From: Deltaproteobacteria bacterium
GTDB lineage: Bacteria; Desulfobacterota; Binatia; Binatales; Binataceae
NCBI GenBank assembly: GCA_021780585.1
Contig: JAJXYM010000412.1
Coordinates: forward strand, 1 to 9,550
DNA length: 9,550 nt
Direction of reading: 5' to 3'
Position numbers and translations under genes: made by a program. Of the stretch, positions 1 to 6,004 are shown piece by piece; positions within the stretch are counted from its first letter, which is position 1, and each line of letters begins with the position of its first letter. Under the pieces are notes generated by a model. That model was not told the DNA's origin. It saw only the letters and a list, made by a program, of their open reading frames with translations, and did no database searches.

Positions 1-1
1 G

Positions 2-124
2 GGACTGCCGATCGGAGTTCAGTTCGTCGCGCCGTACGGGCGCGAGGATTTGCTGCTTCGCCTGGCGGCGCAACTCGAATCCGCCGCGCCGTGGTCCTCC
101 CGCCGTCCGCCGACTTGCGCGTGA
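2..124 (+). CDS. Amidase-signature family protein, C-terminal end only (partial)
   Basis: This is the last 40 codons of a gene that begins before the window; it ends at TGA 122-124. The peptide starts GLPIGVQFVAP and continues with a YGREDLLLRLAAQLE stretch and a PW near the end. This is the usual C-terminal layout of amidase-signature enzymes: GLPxGxQ, a hydrophobic strand, a helix with REDLLL, then PW. The complete amidase at 1958-3367 ends in the same way (GLPAGLQIVAE, then RPWNHAWP), which supports the assignment, but the two tails are clearly diverged and not a recent duplication. The catalytic Ser-Ser-Lys residues lie outside the window, so substrate and activity cannot be judged. Such enzymes hydrolyse amide bonds in the cytoplasm. 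Confidence 0.8.
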   Translation, partial: GLPIGVQFVAPYGREDLLLRLAAQLESAAPWSSRRPPTCA

Positions 125-473
125 CGACTATCGCGGCGTCGAACGAATATCGCCAGTCCGGATCGGCTGGCCGCGAAATTCTTCGCTTGGGCGACGTGCG
201 CAACAGGGATTCTTCGCTTTGCTCAGAATGACAAAATTGAACGGTCAGAATGACAGAGGTTGAATGTTCAGAATGATAGATCGGAGCGTTGGGAATTACC
301 AAACCAACGCCGCAACTGTCATTCTGAGCGAAGCGAAGAATCCCTGCTGATTGAGAATCTTTATCCGATCGATCACTCCAACCGAGTTATCATTCGGGCG
401 TCAAATTACAATTGGTCAAATACTCACTCAACGAGCCGTATCATCTCGCGCAAGGAAATCCGCGCCCGCCGCG
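125..473. other. Intergenic region without a supported gene, holding a repeat element
   Basis: This 349-bp gap lies between the end of the first amidase and the 3' end of the minus-strand selenoprotein gene. Its base composition is visibly more AT-rich than the surrounding genes, especially at 230-430. It contains the inverted repeat described at 204-346. A short reading frame running through it includes HSERSEES, which I interpret as translation of the repeat and not as a protein. I saw no convincing rho-independent terminator (GC hairpin followed by a T run) for either neighbouring gene. Confidence 0.7.
204..346. repeat. Inverted-repeat element with 30-bp arms and internal TCAGAATGACA copies
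   Basis: The left arm (204-233) and right arm (317-346) are reverse complements at 29 of 30 positions; the core is CATTCTGAGCGAAGCGAAG on the right arm. The inner end of the left arm (TCAGAATGACA, 223-233) is followed by two degraded direct copies, at 245-255 and 268-278 (the last reads TCAGAATGATA), spaced 22 and 23 bp. From general knowledge, a repeat with this core occurs in many uncultivated bacterial genomes and is often mis-translated as HSERSEES or SEAKNL peptides. It has no coding capacity and no visible transposase, so it is a REP- or MITE-like element. It could fold into a long hairpin in a read-through transcript from either side. Confidence 0.8.
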
Positions 474-1562
474 TCAGGTTTTTGGCGCCGCCGGAACCAT
501 CGGTTCGATCTTGATCGGCAGCTCGAACCGCACCGCCCGCGGCATCTTGCAGATCGAATCGTTGCATTCCTGAAAGTTGAAGACGCCGCCAATTTTGTAG
601 TCGCCCGGCTTAAGCTGCTGCTTGAGCTTGACCGTCCCGGTCGCGTGCAGCTTCCCCTCGTAGACCGGATAGGTTTCGTCGAGCGCGGCGAAATGCAGCG
701 GCGTCGGCTTCGGCATCGTGATTTTTTGCGCCGCGACCAGATCGCCGTCGAGCACGACCGAGGTCGGCGTCAGCCCTTCGCCGTCGGGCAGCGGCTCGCC
801 GTAAATATGCCATCCGGGCGCGATCGCCACGTCGAGCGCGAGCGCAAGCTGCTGACCGCTCTGGGCGGTCGCCGCCGAAAGCGCGATTTGCGCCTGGACG
901 TCGTCCGCGCCGATCGCGACCGGCGCGCCGGCGGGCGCTCCGCCCAAATCGGCGACCAGCACCGCCGACGCGGTCGGCCGCTCCTGGTAGTCGTCGAGAA
1001 ACAGTTTCGCCCGCACCGTGCCGTCGGCCGCAAGCAGATACTGGCCGGGAAACGGGATACCGTAAAAGCGCACGTCTTTCGGCACGTTCGAATTCAGAAT
1101 CTCGAACTTCTCGATCACGGCGCTGTTGCGGTCCGAGAGCATCGGATAGCGGATGTTATAGGCGGCGGCAAAATTATGTATCACGGCTTCGGAATCATAG
1201 CTGATTTCCGCGATATTGACGCCCTTTTCCGCGAGCGCGGCGACCGATCGATTCAGCTCGACGAGCTGAGAACGGCAATAGGGTCACCAATCGGCGCTGC
1301 GCGTGAAGACCAGCAACAGGCCGTTCGGGCCGGTCAAATCGGCCAGCGAGCGCGTCCGGCCATCCTGATCCGGCAGCGCAAAATCCGGCACGCGCGAACC
1401 GACCGCCGGCCCGGTGCGCAAACCGTCGTTCTGCGCCGCGACGAAGCGATTCCATAGTTCCGGATCGAGCTTCTCGCCGGCGGCCATTTTCGCCAGAGTC
1501 TGATGGAAGGCGTCGGCCTTGATCGCGGAATCCATCGTTGCGGGACTGGCCGGATCGTTCAT
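474..1562 (-). CDS. Probable selenoprotein: redoxin (Prx/Trx-like, Sec-Pro-Tyr-Cys) fused to DsbD-alpha-like domain
   Basis: Read through the in-frame TGA at 1284-1286, this gene encodes 362 residues. The start ATG (1560-1562) has a strong GAGGAGG ribosome site (1572-1578). Residues 1-52 are a helical lead-in. Residues 53 to about 205 form an AhpC/TSA-redoxin-like domain: VGSRVPDFALPDQDG, then LLLVFTRSADW-U93-P-Y-C96-RSQLVEL, then FYGIPFPGQYLL. The Sec falls where homologues carry the first Cys of a CPYC-type redox motif. Residues about 220-356 resemble the N-terminal domain of DsbD: PGWHIYGEPLP at 249-259 and FQEC-NDSI-C with C333 and C338, the usual thiol pair. Two redox centres in one chain suggest thiol-disulfide exchange or hydroperoxide reduction. 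No signal peptide is visible although DsbD-alpha domains are normally periplasmic, so location is uncertain. Both halves look intact and in frame, arguing against a decayed pseudogene. A sequencing error (TGC or TGT read as TGA) is the main alternative. Function requires selA, selB, selC and selD elsewhere in the genome. Confidence 0.85.
1253..1269 (-). promoter_or_regulatory. Candidate bacterial SECIS hairpin
   Basis: On the minus strand the sequence TCAGCTCGTCGAGCTGA folds into a perfect 7-bp stem with loop GUC. The first loop base G is 22 nt after the UGA. Known bacterial SECIS elements are a hairpin within the coding region just downstream of UGA, with a G (often GU) at the start of a small apical loop that SelB binds; distance, stem and loop all fit. 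Weaker pairing below the stem can extend it. Caveat: the hairpin encodes S-Q-L-V-E-L, residues I expect to be conserved in cysteine homologues, and GC-rich codons for them make a palindrome easily. Some of the symmetry may therefore be coincidental. Confidence 0.65.
1284..1286 (-). other. In-frame TGA predicted to encode selenocysteine (Sec93)
   Basis: The codon lies between GCC-GAT-TGG (ADW) and CCC-TAT-TGC (PYC). It converts an expected CPYC redox motif into UPYC. The frame stays open for 269 further sense codons with clear domain homology. An automatic caller would end one gene here and start another at GTG 1184. Confidence 0.82.
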
Positions 1563-1571
1563 CGCGCGAAT

Positions 1572-1578
1572 CCTCCTC
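1572..1578 (-). promoter_or_regulatory. Ribosome binding site of the selenoprotein gene
   Basis: GAGGAGG on the minus strand, nine bases before the ATG at 1562. It fixes the start of the full-length reading and shows that the part upstream of the TGA is a genuine translated N-terminus. I see no comparable site in front of the internal GTG at 1184. Confidence 0.75.
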
Positions 1579-1610
1579 GGCGGATGTGGAAATTGCCGTC
1601 TAGCACGGTC

Positions 1611-1851
1611 GCCGCGATCCGCTCAACCTCGCCGCATCTCCGCGGTTCGTCACGGCCGCCGCGATCCGCTCAAGCGCGCTCGTCGTTCGTTCTTCCTGTC
1701 CGTCACCCTCGTTCTTCCTGACCGTCACCCTCGTTCTTCCTGACCGTCACCCTCGGGCTTGACCCGAGGGTCCAAACCTATGAATGACCGCGTCGCGCCC
1801 GACCGCGACAGAAAAGCGGAACCGCGCGCCGCGATCCGCTCAAGCGCGCTC
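1611..1851. repeat. Dispersed copies of a GC-rich intergenic repeat (core GCCGCGATCCGCTCAA)
   Basis: The 16-bp core is present at 1611-1626, 1658-1673 and 1828-1843. The last two copies extend identically to 24 bp (1658-1681 and 1828-1851), 170 bp apart. A degraded fourth copy lies near 1868-1890 (GGCCGCGAACCGCTTGAA). The segment before the core, CACGG(C/T)CGCC or similar, is also partly shared. The copies occupy the gap between the divergent selenoprotein and amidase genes. They show that an open frame starting at 1784 is not the true amidase N-terminus. Confidence 0.65.
1689..1770. repeat. Three tandem 22-bp units followed by a perfect palindrome
   Basis: Units occupy 1689-1710, 1711-1732 and 1733-1754. 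Units two and three are identical and unit one differs at a single base; each ends in CCGTCACCCTC. The third unit runs into an inverted repeat: CCCTCGGG (1750-1757), five-base spacer CTTGA, CCCGAGGG (1763-1770). The palindrome resembles a REP-type repeat seen widely in high-GC bacteria (general knowledge). It could form an 8-bp hairpin in RNA, but no T run follows on either strand, so I do not call it a terminator. Confidence 0.8.
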
Positions 1852-1957
1852 AATGCGCGCGATTCCTCACGGCGGCCGCGAACCGCTTGAAAATCCCCGC
1901 CGCCGGAGTAATCAGAATGACGCGCGGCCGATCCCGCCGCGCCCGGAGGGTCGCGCG

Positions 1958-3367
1958 ATGGCGGAACTGCATTGGATGGCGGCGTATGAGCTGGCGGACC
2001 TGATTCGGCGGCGCGAGCTCAAGCCGAGCGAGCTGATGACCGCGACGCTGGATCGGATCGCGGCGCTCAATCCGAAGCTCAACGCTTTTTGCGCGATGCG
2101 ATCGGATCAGGCGCTGGCCGAAGCGCGCGCGCTCGACGAGCGAATCGCGCGCGGCGCCGACCCCGGACCGCTGGCCGGCCTGCCGTTCGGCGTCAAGGAC
2201 CTGGCCGACGTCGCCGGGATGGCGACGACTTACGGCTCCGTGCCGTTCAAGGACAATCTCGCCGCGCGCGATTCGATCGAAGTCGCGCGGCTCAAGGCGG
2301 CCGGCGCGATCGCCGTCGGCAAGACGAATACGCCCGAGTTCGGCCATATGGCGTTCACGCGCAATCTGCTTTACGGCGTGACGCGCAATCCGTGGAACCA
2401 CGAGCGCACGCCGGGCGGTTCGTCGGGCGGCAGCGCGGCGGCGATCGCGAGCGGAATGACGCCGCTGGCGACGGCGTCGGATTGGGGCGGCTCGATCCGG
2501 ATTCCGGCGTGCTACGTCGGCGCCTTCGGCATCAAGACCACGCAGGGGCTGATTCCGCTGGGCGCGCGGCTCGGGATGCAGCAATGGGTCGACTTCGCCG
2601 TGGTCGGGCCAATTACGCGCACGGTGCGTGACGCCGCGCTCTATCTCGACGCGACCGCCGGCTACGATCCGGCGGATCCATCGTCGTTGCCTCGTCCGGG
2701 AACTTCTTTCGCCGCGACGCTGGAGCAATTGCCCAAGCGGCTGCGCGTCGCGTTCCATCCGGATTTCGGCCGGCCGATCGAGCCGGACGTGCGCGACGCC
2801 GCCGCCAAAGCCGCCCAGGCTTTCCGCGAGTTGGGGCATGAGCTGACCGTAATCGACGAACCGGTGCTCGAAACCTGTCACGCCTGGCGGACGATCGGGT
2901 CGTTCCAGTCGCTCGCCGACCTGGGCGAAGCCTTTGCGGGACAGGAGGAAAAATTCGGGCGGGCGTTTATCGCCAGCGTCAAGGCCGCGGCGCGGATCAC
3001 GGCGCGCGATTACGGCCAGGCCTTTCGCGTGCGCGCGCAATTCAACGAATGGATGCGCGGGATTTTCGCGCGCTTCGACCTGCTGCTCACGCCGACCGTG
3101 CCGACCGAGGCGTTCGCCGCCAACGGTCCGCCGCCGAAGATTATCGGCGGGCGCGAAATCGCGGACGTGATGCAGGCGCTGACCTTCACCTATCCGTTCA
3201 ACTTCAGCGGCCATCCGGCGGCCACCGTGCGGGCGGGCTTCGGCGCGAACGGCCTGCCGGCGGGATTGCAGATCGTCGCCGAGCGTTATCGCGACGACCT
3301 CGTGATGAAGGCGGCGTACGCCTACGAGCGGGCGCGGCCGTGGAACCACGCCTGGCCGCGCGGATGA
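1958..3367 (+). CDS. Amidase-signature family amidohydrolase
   Basis: This 469-residue enzyme has the length and layout of the amidase-signature family, which hydrolyses carboxamides with a Ser-cisSer-Lys triad. All three are visible: Lys80 in LPFGVKD, Ser155 in TPGGSSGGS, and Ser179 in DWGGSIRIPA. The usual signature reads TDxGGS; here it is SDWGGS, with a bulky Trp next to the active-site glycines. The C-terminal GLPAGLQIVAE block and final RPW are typical. The start is ATG 1958, seven bases after GGAGGG (1945-1950); the frame is open upstream to 1784 but that stretch is repeat sequence. It is not GatA by context: no gatB or gatC is adjacent. Substrate unknown. It ends 21 bp from the convergent response regulator gene, so there is little room for a terminator. 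Confidence 0.92.
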   Translation: MAELHWMAAYELADLIRRRELKPSELMTATLDRIAALNPKLNAFCAMRSDQALAEARALDERIARGADPGPLAGLPFGVKDLADVAGMATTYGSVPFKDNLAARDSIEVARLKAAGAIAVGKTNTPEFGHMAFTRNLLYGVTRNPWNHERTPGGSSGGSAAAIASGMTPLATASDWGGSIRIPACYVGAFGIKTTQGLIPLGARLGMQQWVDFAVVGPITRTVRDAALYLDATAGYDPADPSSLPRPGTSFAATLEQLPKRLRVAFHPDFGRPIEPDVRDAAAKAAQAFRELGHELTVIDEPVLETCHAWRTIGSFQSLADLGEAFAGQEEKFGRAFIASVKAAARITARDYGQAFRVRAQFNEWMRGIFARFDLLLTPTVPTEAFAANGPPPKIIGGREIADVMQALTFTYPFNFSGHPAATVRAGFGANGLPAGLQIVAERYRDDLVMKAAYAYERARPWNHAWPRG

Positions 3368-3388
3368 CGGCGCGGCGGGCGGGAGCGC

Positions 3389-3847
3389 TCAGTGAGTATT
3401 GGTGGTGCCGGCCGATCCGGTCGGCGGCAGCTTGCCGATTCGGATCAGCTCCTCGCGCAGGCTCGCGCGCGACAACGGCTTGCATAGCACGGCCGAGGCG
3501 CCCAGTTCATAGCTTTGCGCAATATCCTGATCGTAAAGCGAACTGGTAATAACGAAGGTCGGCACCTGCGCGCAGGACTCGGACGAGCGCGCCGCGCTCA
3601 GCACCGAGAAGCCGCCGTTGTCGGGCAGGCGCAGATCCACCAGCATCAGGTCGGGACGGTCGTTTTCGGTAAATTGCCCGATCAGTCCGACGGCCTCGTC
3701 GGCGTTTTCGGCGACGATCACTTCGCTGGCTTCGCCGAGCAGTTGGCGAATGACGGTAACGGCGATAAAAGCGTGCTCGGGATTATCTTCAACCAGAAAA
3801 ACACGCACCCCGAATTCCGGAATGAACCTGTCGTTGCCGGCGTCCAT
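3389..3847 (-). CDS. Single-domain response regulator (receiver/CheY-like)
   Basis: A 152-residue protein consisting of one receiver domain (about residues 14-140). Key residues are visible: acidic pair E20-D21 in FLVEDN, phospho-acceptor D71 in LMLVDLRLPDNGG, T101 in FVITSS, and K123 followed by Pro in LCKPLS. There is no DNA-binding or enzymatic output domain, so it should act by protein-protein contact or as a phosphate relay; no histidine kinase is in the window. I chose ATG 3845-3847 because GAGGA lies six bases upstream (3854-3858) and a promoter-like sequence (3869-3895) lies inside the longer frame that begins at 3928. It follows the DksA-like gene by 134 bp on the same strand. The presence of a promoter suggests it can be expressed on its own. 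Confidence 0.9.
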   Translation of the reverse strand: MDAGNDRFIPEFGVRVFLVEDNPEHAFIAVTVIRQLLGEASEVIVAENADEAVGLIGQFTENDRPDLMLVDLRLPDNGGFSVLSAARSSESCAQVPTFVITSSLYDQDIAQSYELGASAVLCKPLSRASLREELIRIGKLPPTGSAGTTNTH

Positions 3848-3868
3848 TGATCGTCCTCGCTGCGCGTC

Positions 3869-3895
3869 AGTATACACAATCGCGGGATTAAGCAA
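3869..3895 (-). promoter_or_regulatory. Candidate sigma70-type promoter of the response regulator gene
   Basis: On the minus strand a near-consensus -10 box TATACT (3869-3874) is preceded, 15 bp away, by TTGCTT (3890-3895) as a possible -35. The spacing is shorter than the ideal 17, so the -10 carries most of the weight. It stands in a locally AT-rich stretch just upstream of the chosen start, giving a leader of roughly 15 bases including the ribosome site. Confidence 0.45.
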
Positions 3896-3981
3896 ATGCG
3901 CATTTCTCGCGGTCGCAATGTACTCCAATTGCTATGCCGGCGCCGTCTCGGCGAGGCGCGATCGCCGGTTACGCGGACGAC

Positions 3982-4557
3982 CTACATTTTCTTTTTGACG
4001 CGGCCGCGCCGGCGCGCCGTCGGGACCGGCGGGAGCTGCTCGAATTCGCCCTCCTCCGGCCCGCGATCGCTGTCGGCGTGGACGATTATCTCCTCCTCGG
4101 GCCCCTTCATCTCGTCCTGCCCTTCGAGGGTTTCGTCGACTTCCTCGGGAACGTCCCAGCGCTGGGCGAAGTCGTGCTCCAGAGCGCCCTCGCCGCGCAT
4201 GTTGCGCGAACGCTGGCAATCGACGCAGCGCGTCGCGGCGGGGATAACGCGCAGCCGCTCGAACGGAATTTCGTCGCCGCAATCGACGCAGATTCCGTAG
4301 TCGCCGCCGCTCAGCCGTTCGAGCGCGTACTCGACGCTTTTAAGCCGCGACTCGTGCTGCTCGATCATTCCGGCGTGAGTTTCGACCTCGGCGAGCGAAC
4401 GCGCCGCGTCGAGTTCGTCCGCCGGCGGCGCGGTCACGTCCTCTTCCTGCTCGGCGCGCAGCCGGCGGACCCGCAGCCGCAACTTTTCGCGTTCCTGCTC
4501 GAGGAACCTGCGCACCGTCTCGCACCTGCTCTCCTCCAGCGTGTGTTCATTTTTCAT
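3982..4557 (-). CDS. TraR/DksA-family zinc-finger protein with C-terminal extension (paralogue A)
   Basis: A 191-residue protein. Residues 8-83 are a charged helical (coiled-coil) region; at its turn lies D47-E-L-D50-A-A52, matching the DxxDxA tip motif by which DksA acts in the RNA polymerase secondary channel. A four-cysteine zinc site follows: C90-x2-C93-x17-C111-x2-C114 (GICVDCGDEIP, then TRCVDCQ). Beyond the zinc finger there is an acidic tail with RWDVPEE at 133-139 and a basic end (ARRRGRVKKKM). The family modulates transcription, often with ppGpp; that this one does so is inference from the tip motif. The start ATG 4555-4557 has only a purine-rich GAGAGAGA upstream. It lies 151 bp after the DUF2267 gene on the same strand. 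A paralogue is at 8729-9325. Confidence 0.88.
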   Translation of the reverse strand: MKNEHTLEESRCETVRRFLEQEREKLRLRVRRLRAEQEEDVTAPPADELDAARSLAEVETHAGMIEQHESRLKSVEYALERLSGGDYGICVDCGDEIPFERLRVIPAATRCVDCQRSRNMRGEGALEHDFAQRWDVPEEVDETLEGQDEMKGPEEEIIVHADSDRGPEEGEFEQLPPVPTARRRGRVKKKM

Positions 4558-4708
4558 GGGCTGTCTCTCTCGATCTTCCGGCCGCCATGATCGCGTCTCG
4601 TGGCGGCTTCCAGAAGTGCTTCGCGTCCGGCCGGCGGTCGGCCGCTGGCTCCGATGCGAGAGCGGCGAAGCCGGTCGGTTCGCGGCGTGGCGCGCAGGCG
4701 CGTTCCGG

Positions 4709-5119
4709 TTATCGGGAGGGCGCCGCGCCAGTCCACAACTTCTTCAGATCCTTGGGCAACTGGCTCAGGATGTGCCACGCCTCGCCTTCCTGACCGGTGG
4801 GGCTATGGAGCAACTTCTGGAGTTCGCGAAAAACCGAGACAATCGCGTGTCGGGCGTCGATCTCGGAAATTTCCGCCTCCTCGGCGACCCTGCGGATAAA
4901 TTGCGCCTTGTGGGTGCGGCTGACTTCGCGTCCCGGCGAATCATACCCATGCCACATCACCTTGAGTTCGCCCGGCAATTGCGCGGCAAGGTCATTCGCC
5001 TCCTTGACGGTCAGCCGATCGTGAAGTTCGTGGAACACCGCGGCGGTTATCTGATGCGCCTTGTCCCGCGACACGCCAAGCGACAGTTCGACATCGTGCA
5101 AAAAATTGCCCTCGTCCAT
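4709..5119 (-). CDS. DUF2267 family protein
   Basis: A 136-residue soluble protein made of two related helical halves, about residues 5-57 and 72-130. Each carries the pattern of a V-F-x-E-L helix followed by LPxxLKxxW (AAQLPGELKVMW at 45-56, SQLPKDLKKLW at 119-129). This is the layout of DUF2267, a family of unknown biochemical function that often occurs beside stress proteins. No signal peptide, membrane segment or catalytic motif is visible. The start ATG 5117-5119 has GGGAG upstream at good spacing. It is first in the leftward arm of the cluster and divergent from the Hsp20 gene, with a 422-bp region between them that probably holds control sites for both. Function cannot be stated; a stress role is inferred from its neighbours. 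Confidence 0.85.
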   Translation of the reverse strand: MDEGNFLHDVELSLGVSRDKAHQITAAVFHELHDRLTVKEANDLAAQLPGELKVMWHGYDSPGREVSRTHKAQFIRRVAEEAEISEIDARHAIVSVFRELQKLLHSPTGQEGEAWHILSQLPKDLKKLWTGAAPSR

Positions 5120-5541
5120 ATGTCCGCTCCCGCGTTATTCGCTGTGTGATTCTTCGACCAGCAAAAGCCATCCAATCCGACGGCTCACCAATCAGATTCG
5201 CCCCGCGCGCAAGCGTCGTCAACGATTATGTTCGGCCCCCGCCGCGCCGGCCGAGCGAGCTTGCGCGAGAGCGGCGGACGATCGTTTTCGTGGCAACCCA
5301 ATCGCGACGGCGCTACGATCACGAATAGCGAAGCGCCAGATGCGCGTGAGCTGAACGTGGGGCGTCGCGATTCCTGAGCCCCGACCTCCGCCGGCGAACC
5401 CGACCCACCAAAACGCCGCTCGGCGCGGATCGCGCTTGGCCAGGCAGCCGAAAAGTTTCGCGGCCAGTGGCGCGCTGTTTGCGTCCAAACTCGGCTGAAC
5501 GAATTCATTACGGAACACCCAACACGAAAGGGGACAATGCA
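5120..5541. other. Divergent intergenic region between the DUF2267 and Hsp20 genes
   Basis: At 422 bp this is the largest gap inside the stress cluster and should contain the promoters of both arms. Short frames crossing it have arginine- and proline-rich compositions typical of GC-rich shadow translation, with no recognisable domain. I found no CIRCE-type inverted repeat, no clear sigma32-type or sigma54-type promoter, and no tRNA. On the minus strand TTGCTG followed 18 bases later by GAATAA (about 5132-5161) is a weak candidate for the DUF2267 promoter. The control logic therefore remains unread. Confidence 0.6.
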
Positions 5542-5994
5542 ATGGCAGAGCTTTTACCGTGGAAACCGTTCAGGGAGATGGAACGAATGATGCGGAACTG
5601 GGAGTCGCGCCTGCCCCGCTTCTTTGAGGAGGAGGAAATTACTCCACCCGTCGAGAGCTACGTCAAGGAGGGCAACCTGGTGGTGCGCGCCGACGTGCCG
5701 GGACTCGACCCCAAGGATATCGAAATCAGCGTGATGCACGACACGCTGACGATCAAGGGCGAACGCACCCGCGAGAAAGAGGTCAAAAAAGAGGACTATA
5801 TGCGCCGGGAGGTCGTCTATGGCGCCTTCGAGCGGAGCCTGACTCTGCCCGATGGAGTAACGGCCGACAAGGTCAAAGCCAGCTTCAAAAACGGCGTGGT
5901 CGAGGTCATCATCCCGCTGCCCGAGAAGATCCAGGCCAAAAAGATTCCCCTCGAAGTCGAGGCGGAGAAAAAGGTCGCGATCGAAAAGAAGTAG
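5542..5994 (+). CDS. hsp20: Hsp20/alpha-crystallin family small heat-shock protein
   Basis: A 150-residue ATP-independent chaperone that binds unfolding proteins in the cytoplasm. The N-terminal arm (1-33) contains MERMMRNW. The alpha-crystallin domain spans about 34-128, with VKEGNLVVRADVPGLDPKDIEI, GERTREKE, FERSLTLPDGV and the signature F115-K-N-G-V-V-E-V. An I-P-L (135-137) in the tail resembles the I-x-I motif that docks subunits in oligomers. The start ATG 5542 follows AAGGGGA at good spacing; the frame is open further upstream but without a ribosome site. The CBS gene begins only ten bases after its stop, so the two are almost certainly co-transcribed. Confidence 0.95.
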   Translation: MAELLPWKPFREMERMMRNWESRLPRFFEEEEITPPVESYVKEGNLVVRADVPGLDPKDIEISVMHDTLTIKGERTREKEVKKEDYMRREVVYGAFERSLTLPDGVTADKVKASFKNGVVEVIIPLPEKIQAKKIPLEVEAEKKVAIEKK

Positions 5995-6004
5995 GGAGCG
6001 CATC

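Noticed and set aside
125..473. CRISPR array suggested by 22-23 bp spaced repeats
   Set aside because: Repeats are only 11 bp, degenerate and three in number, with no cas genes; they are ends of a REP/MITE-like element.
474..1184. Independent gene starting at GTG 1184
   Set aside because: It would begin in the middle of the redoxin fold, has no ribosome site in front, and is in frame with the upstream part through the TGA.
351..1457. Long plus-strand open frame (368 codons) across the selenoprotein region
   Set aside because: Composition is Arg/His/Asp-rich with no domain pattern, as expected for antisense of a GC-rich gene. The opposite strand carries clear redoxin and DsbD-alpha motifs and a ribosome site.
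1750..1770. Palindrome as a rho-independent terminator
   Set aside because: No T run follows on either strand and it sits upstream of both flanking genes, so it has no transcript to end.
1784..1957. N-terminal extension of the amidase beginning at ATG 1784
   Set aside because: The stretch consists of repeat sequence and lacks a ribosome site, while ATG 1958 has GGAGGG at ideal spacing and begins the conserved domain.
1850..3349. Minus-strand 499-codon open frame opposite the amidase
   Set aside because: Arg-rich shadow frame with no recognisable domain; the plus strand shows the full amidase signature and catalytic residues.
3848..3928. Extended response regulator start at 3928
   Set aside because: The region contains a promoter-like TATACT box, and ATG 3847 has its own ribosome site directly before the receiver domain.
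5185..5508. Possible small gene on the minus strand in the divergent intergenic region
   Set aside because: No ribosome site, no domain and Arg/Ser/Pro-rich shadow composition.
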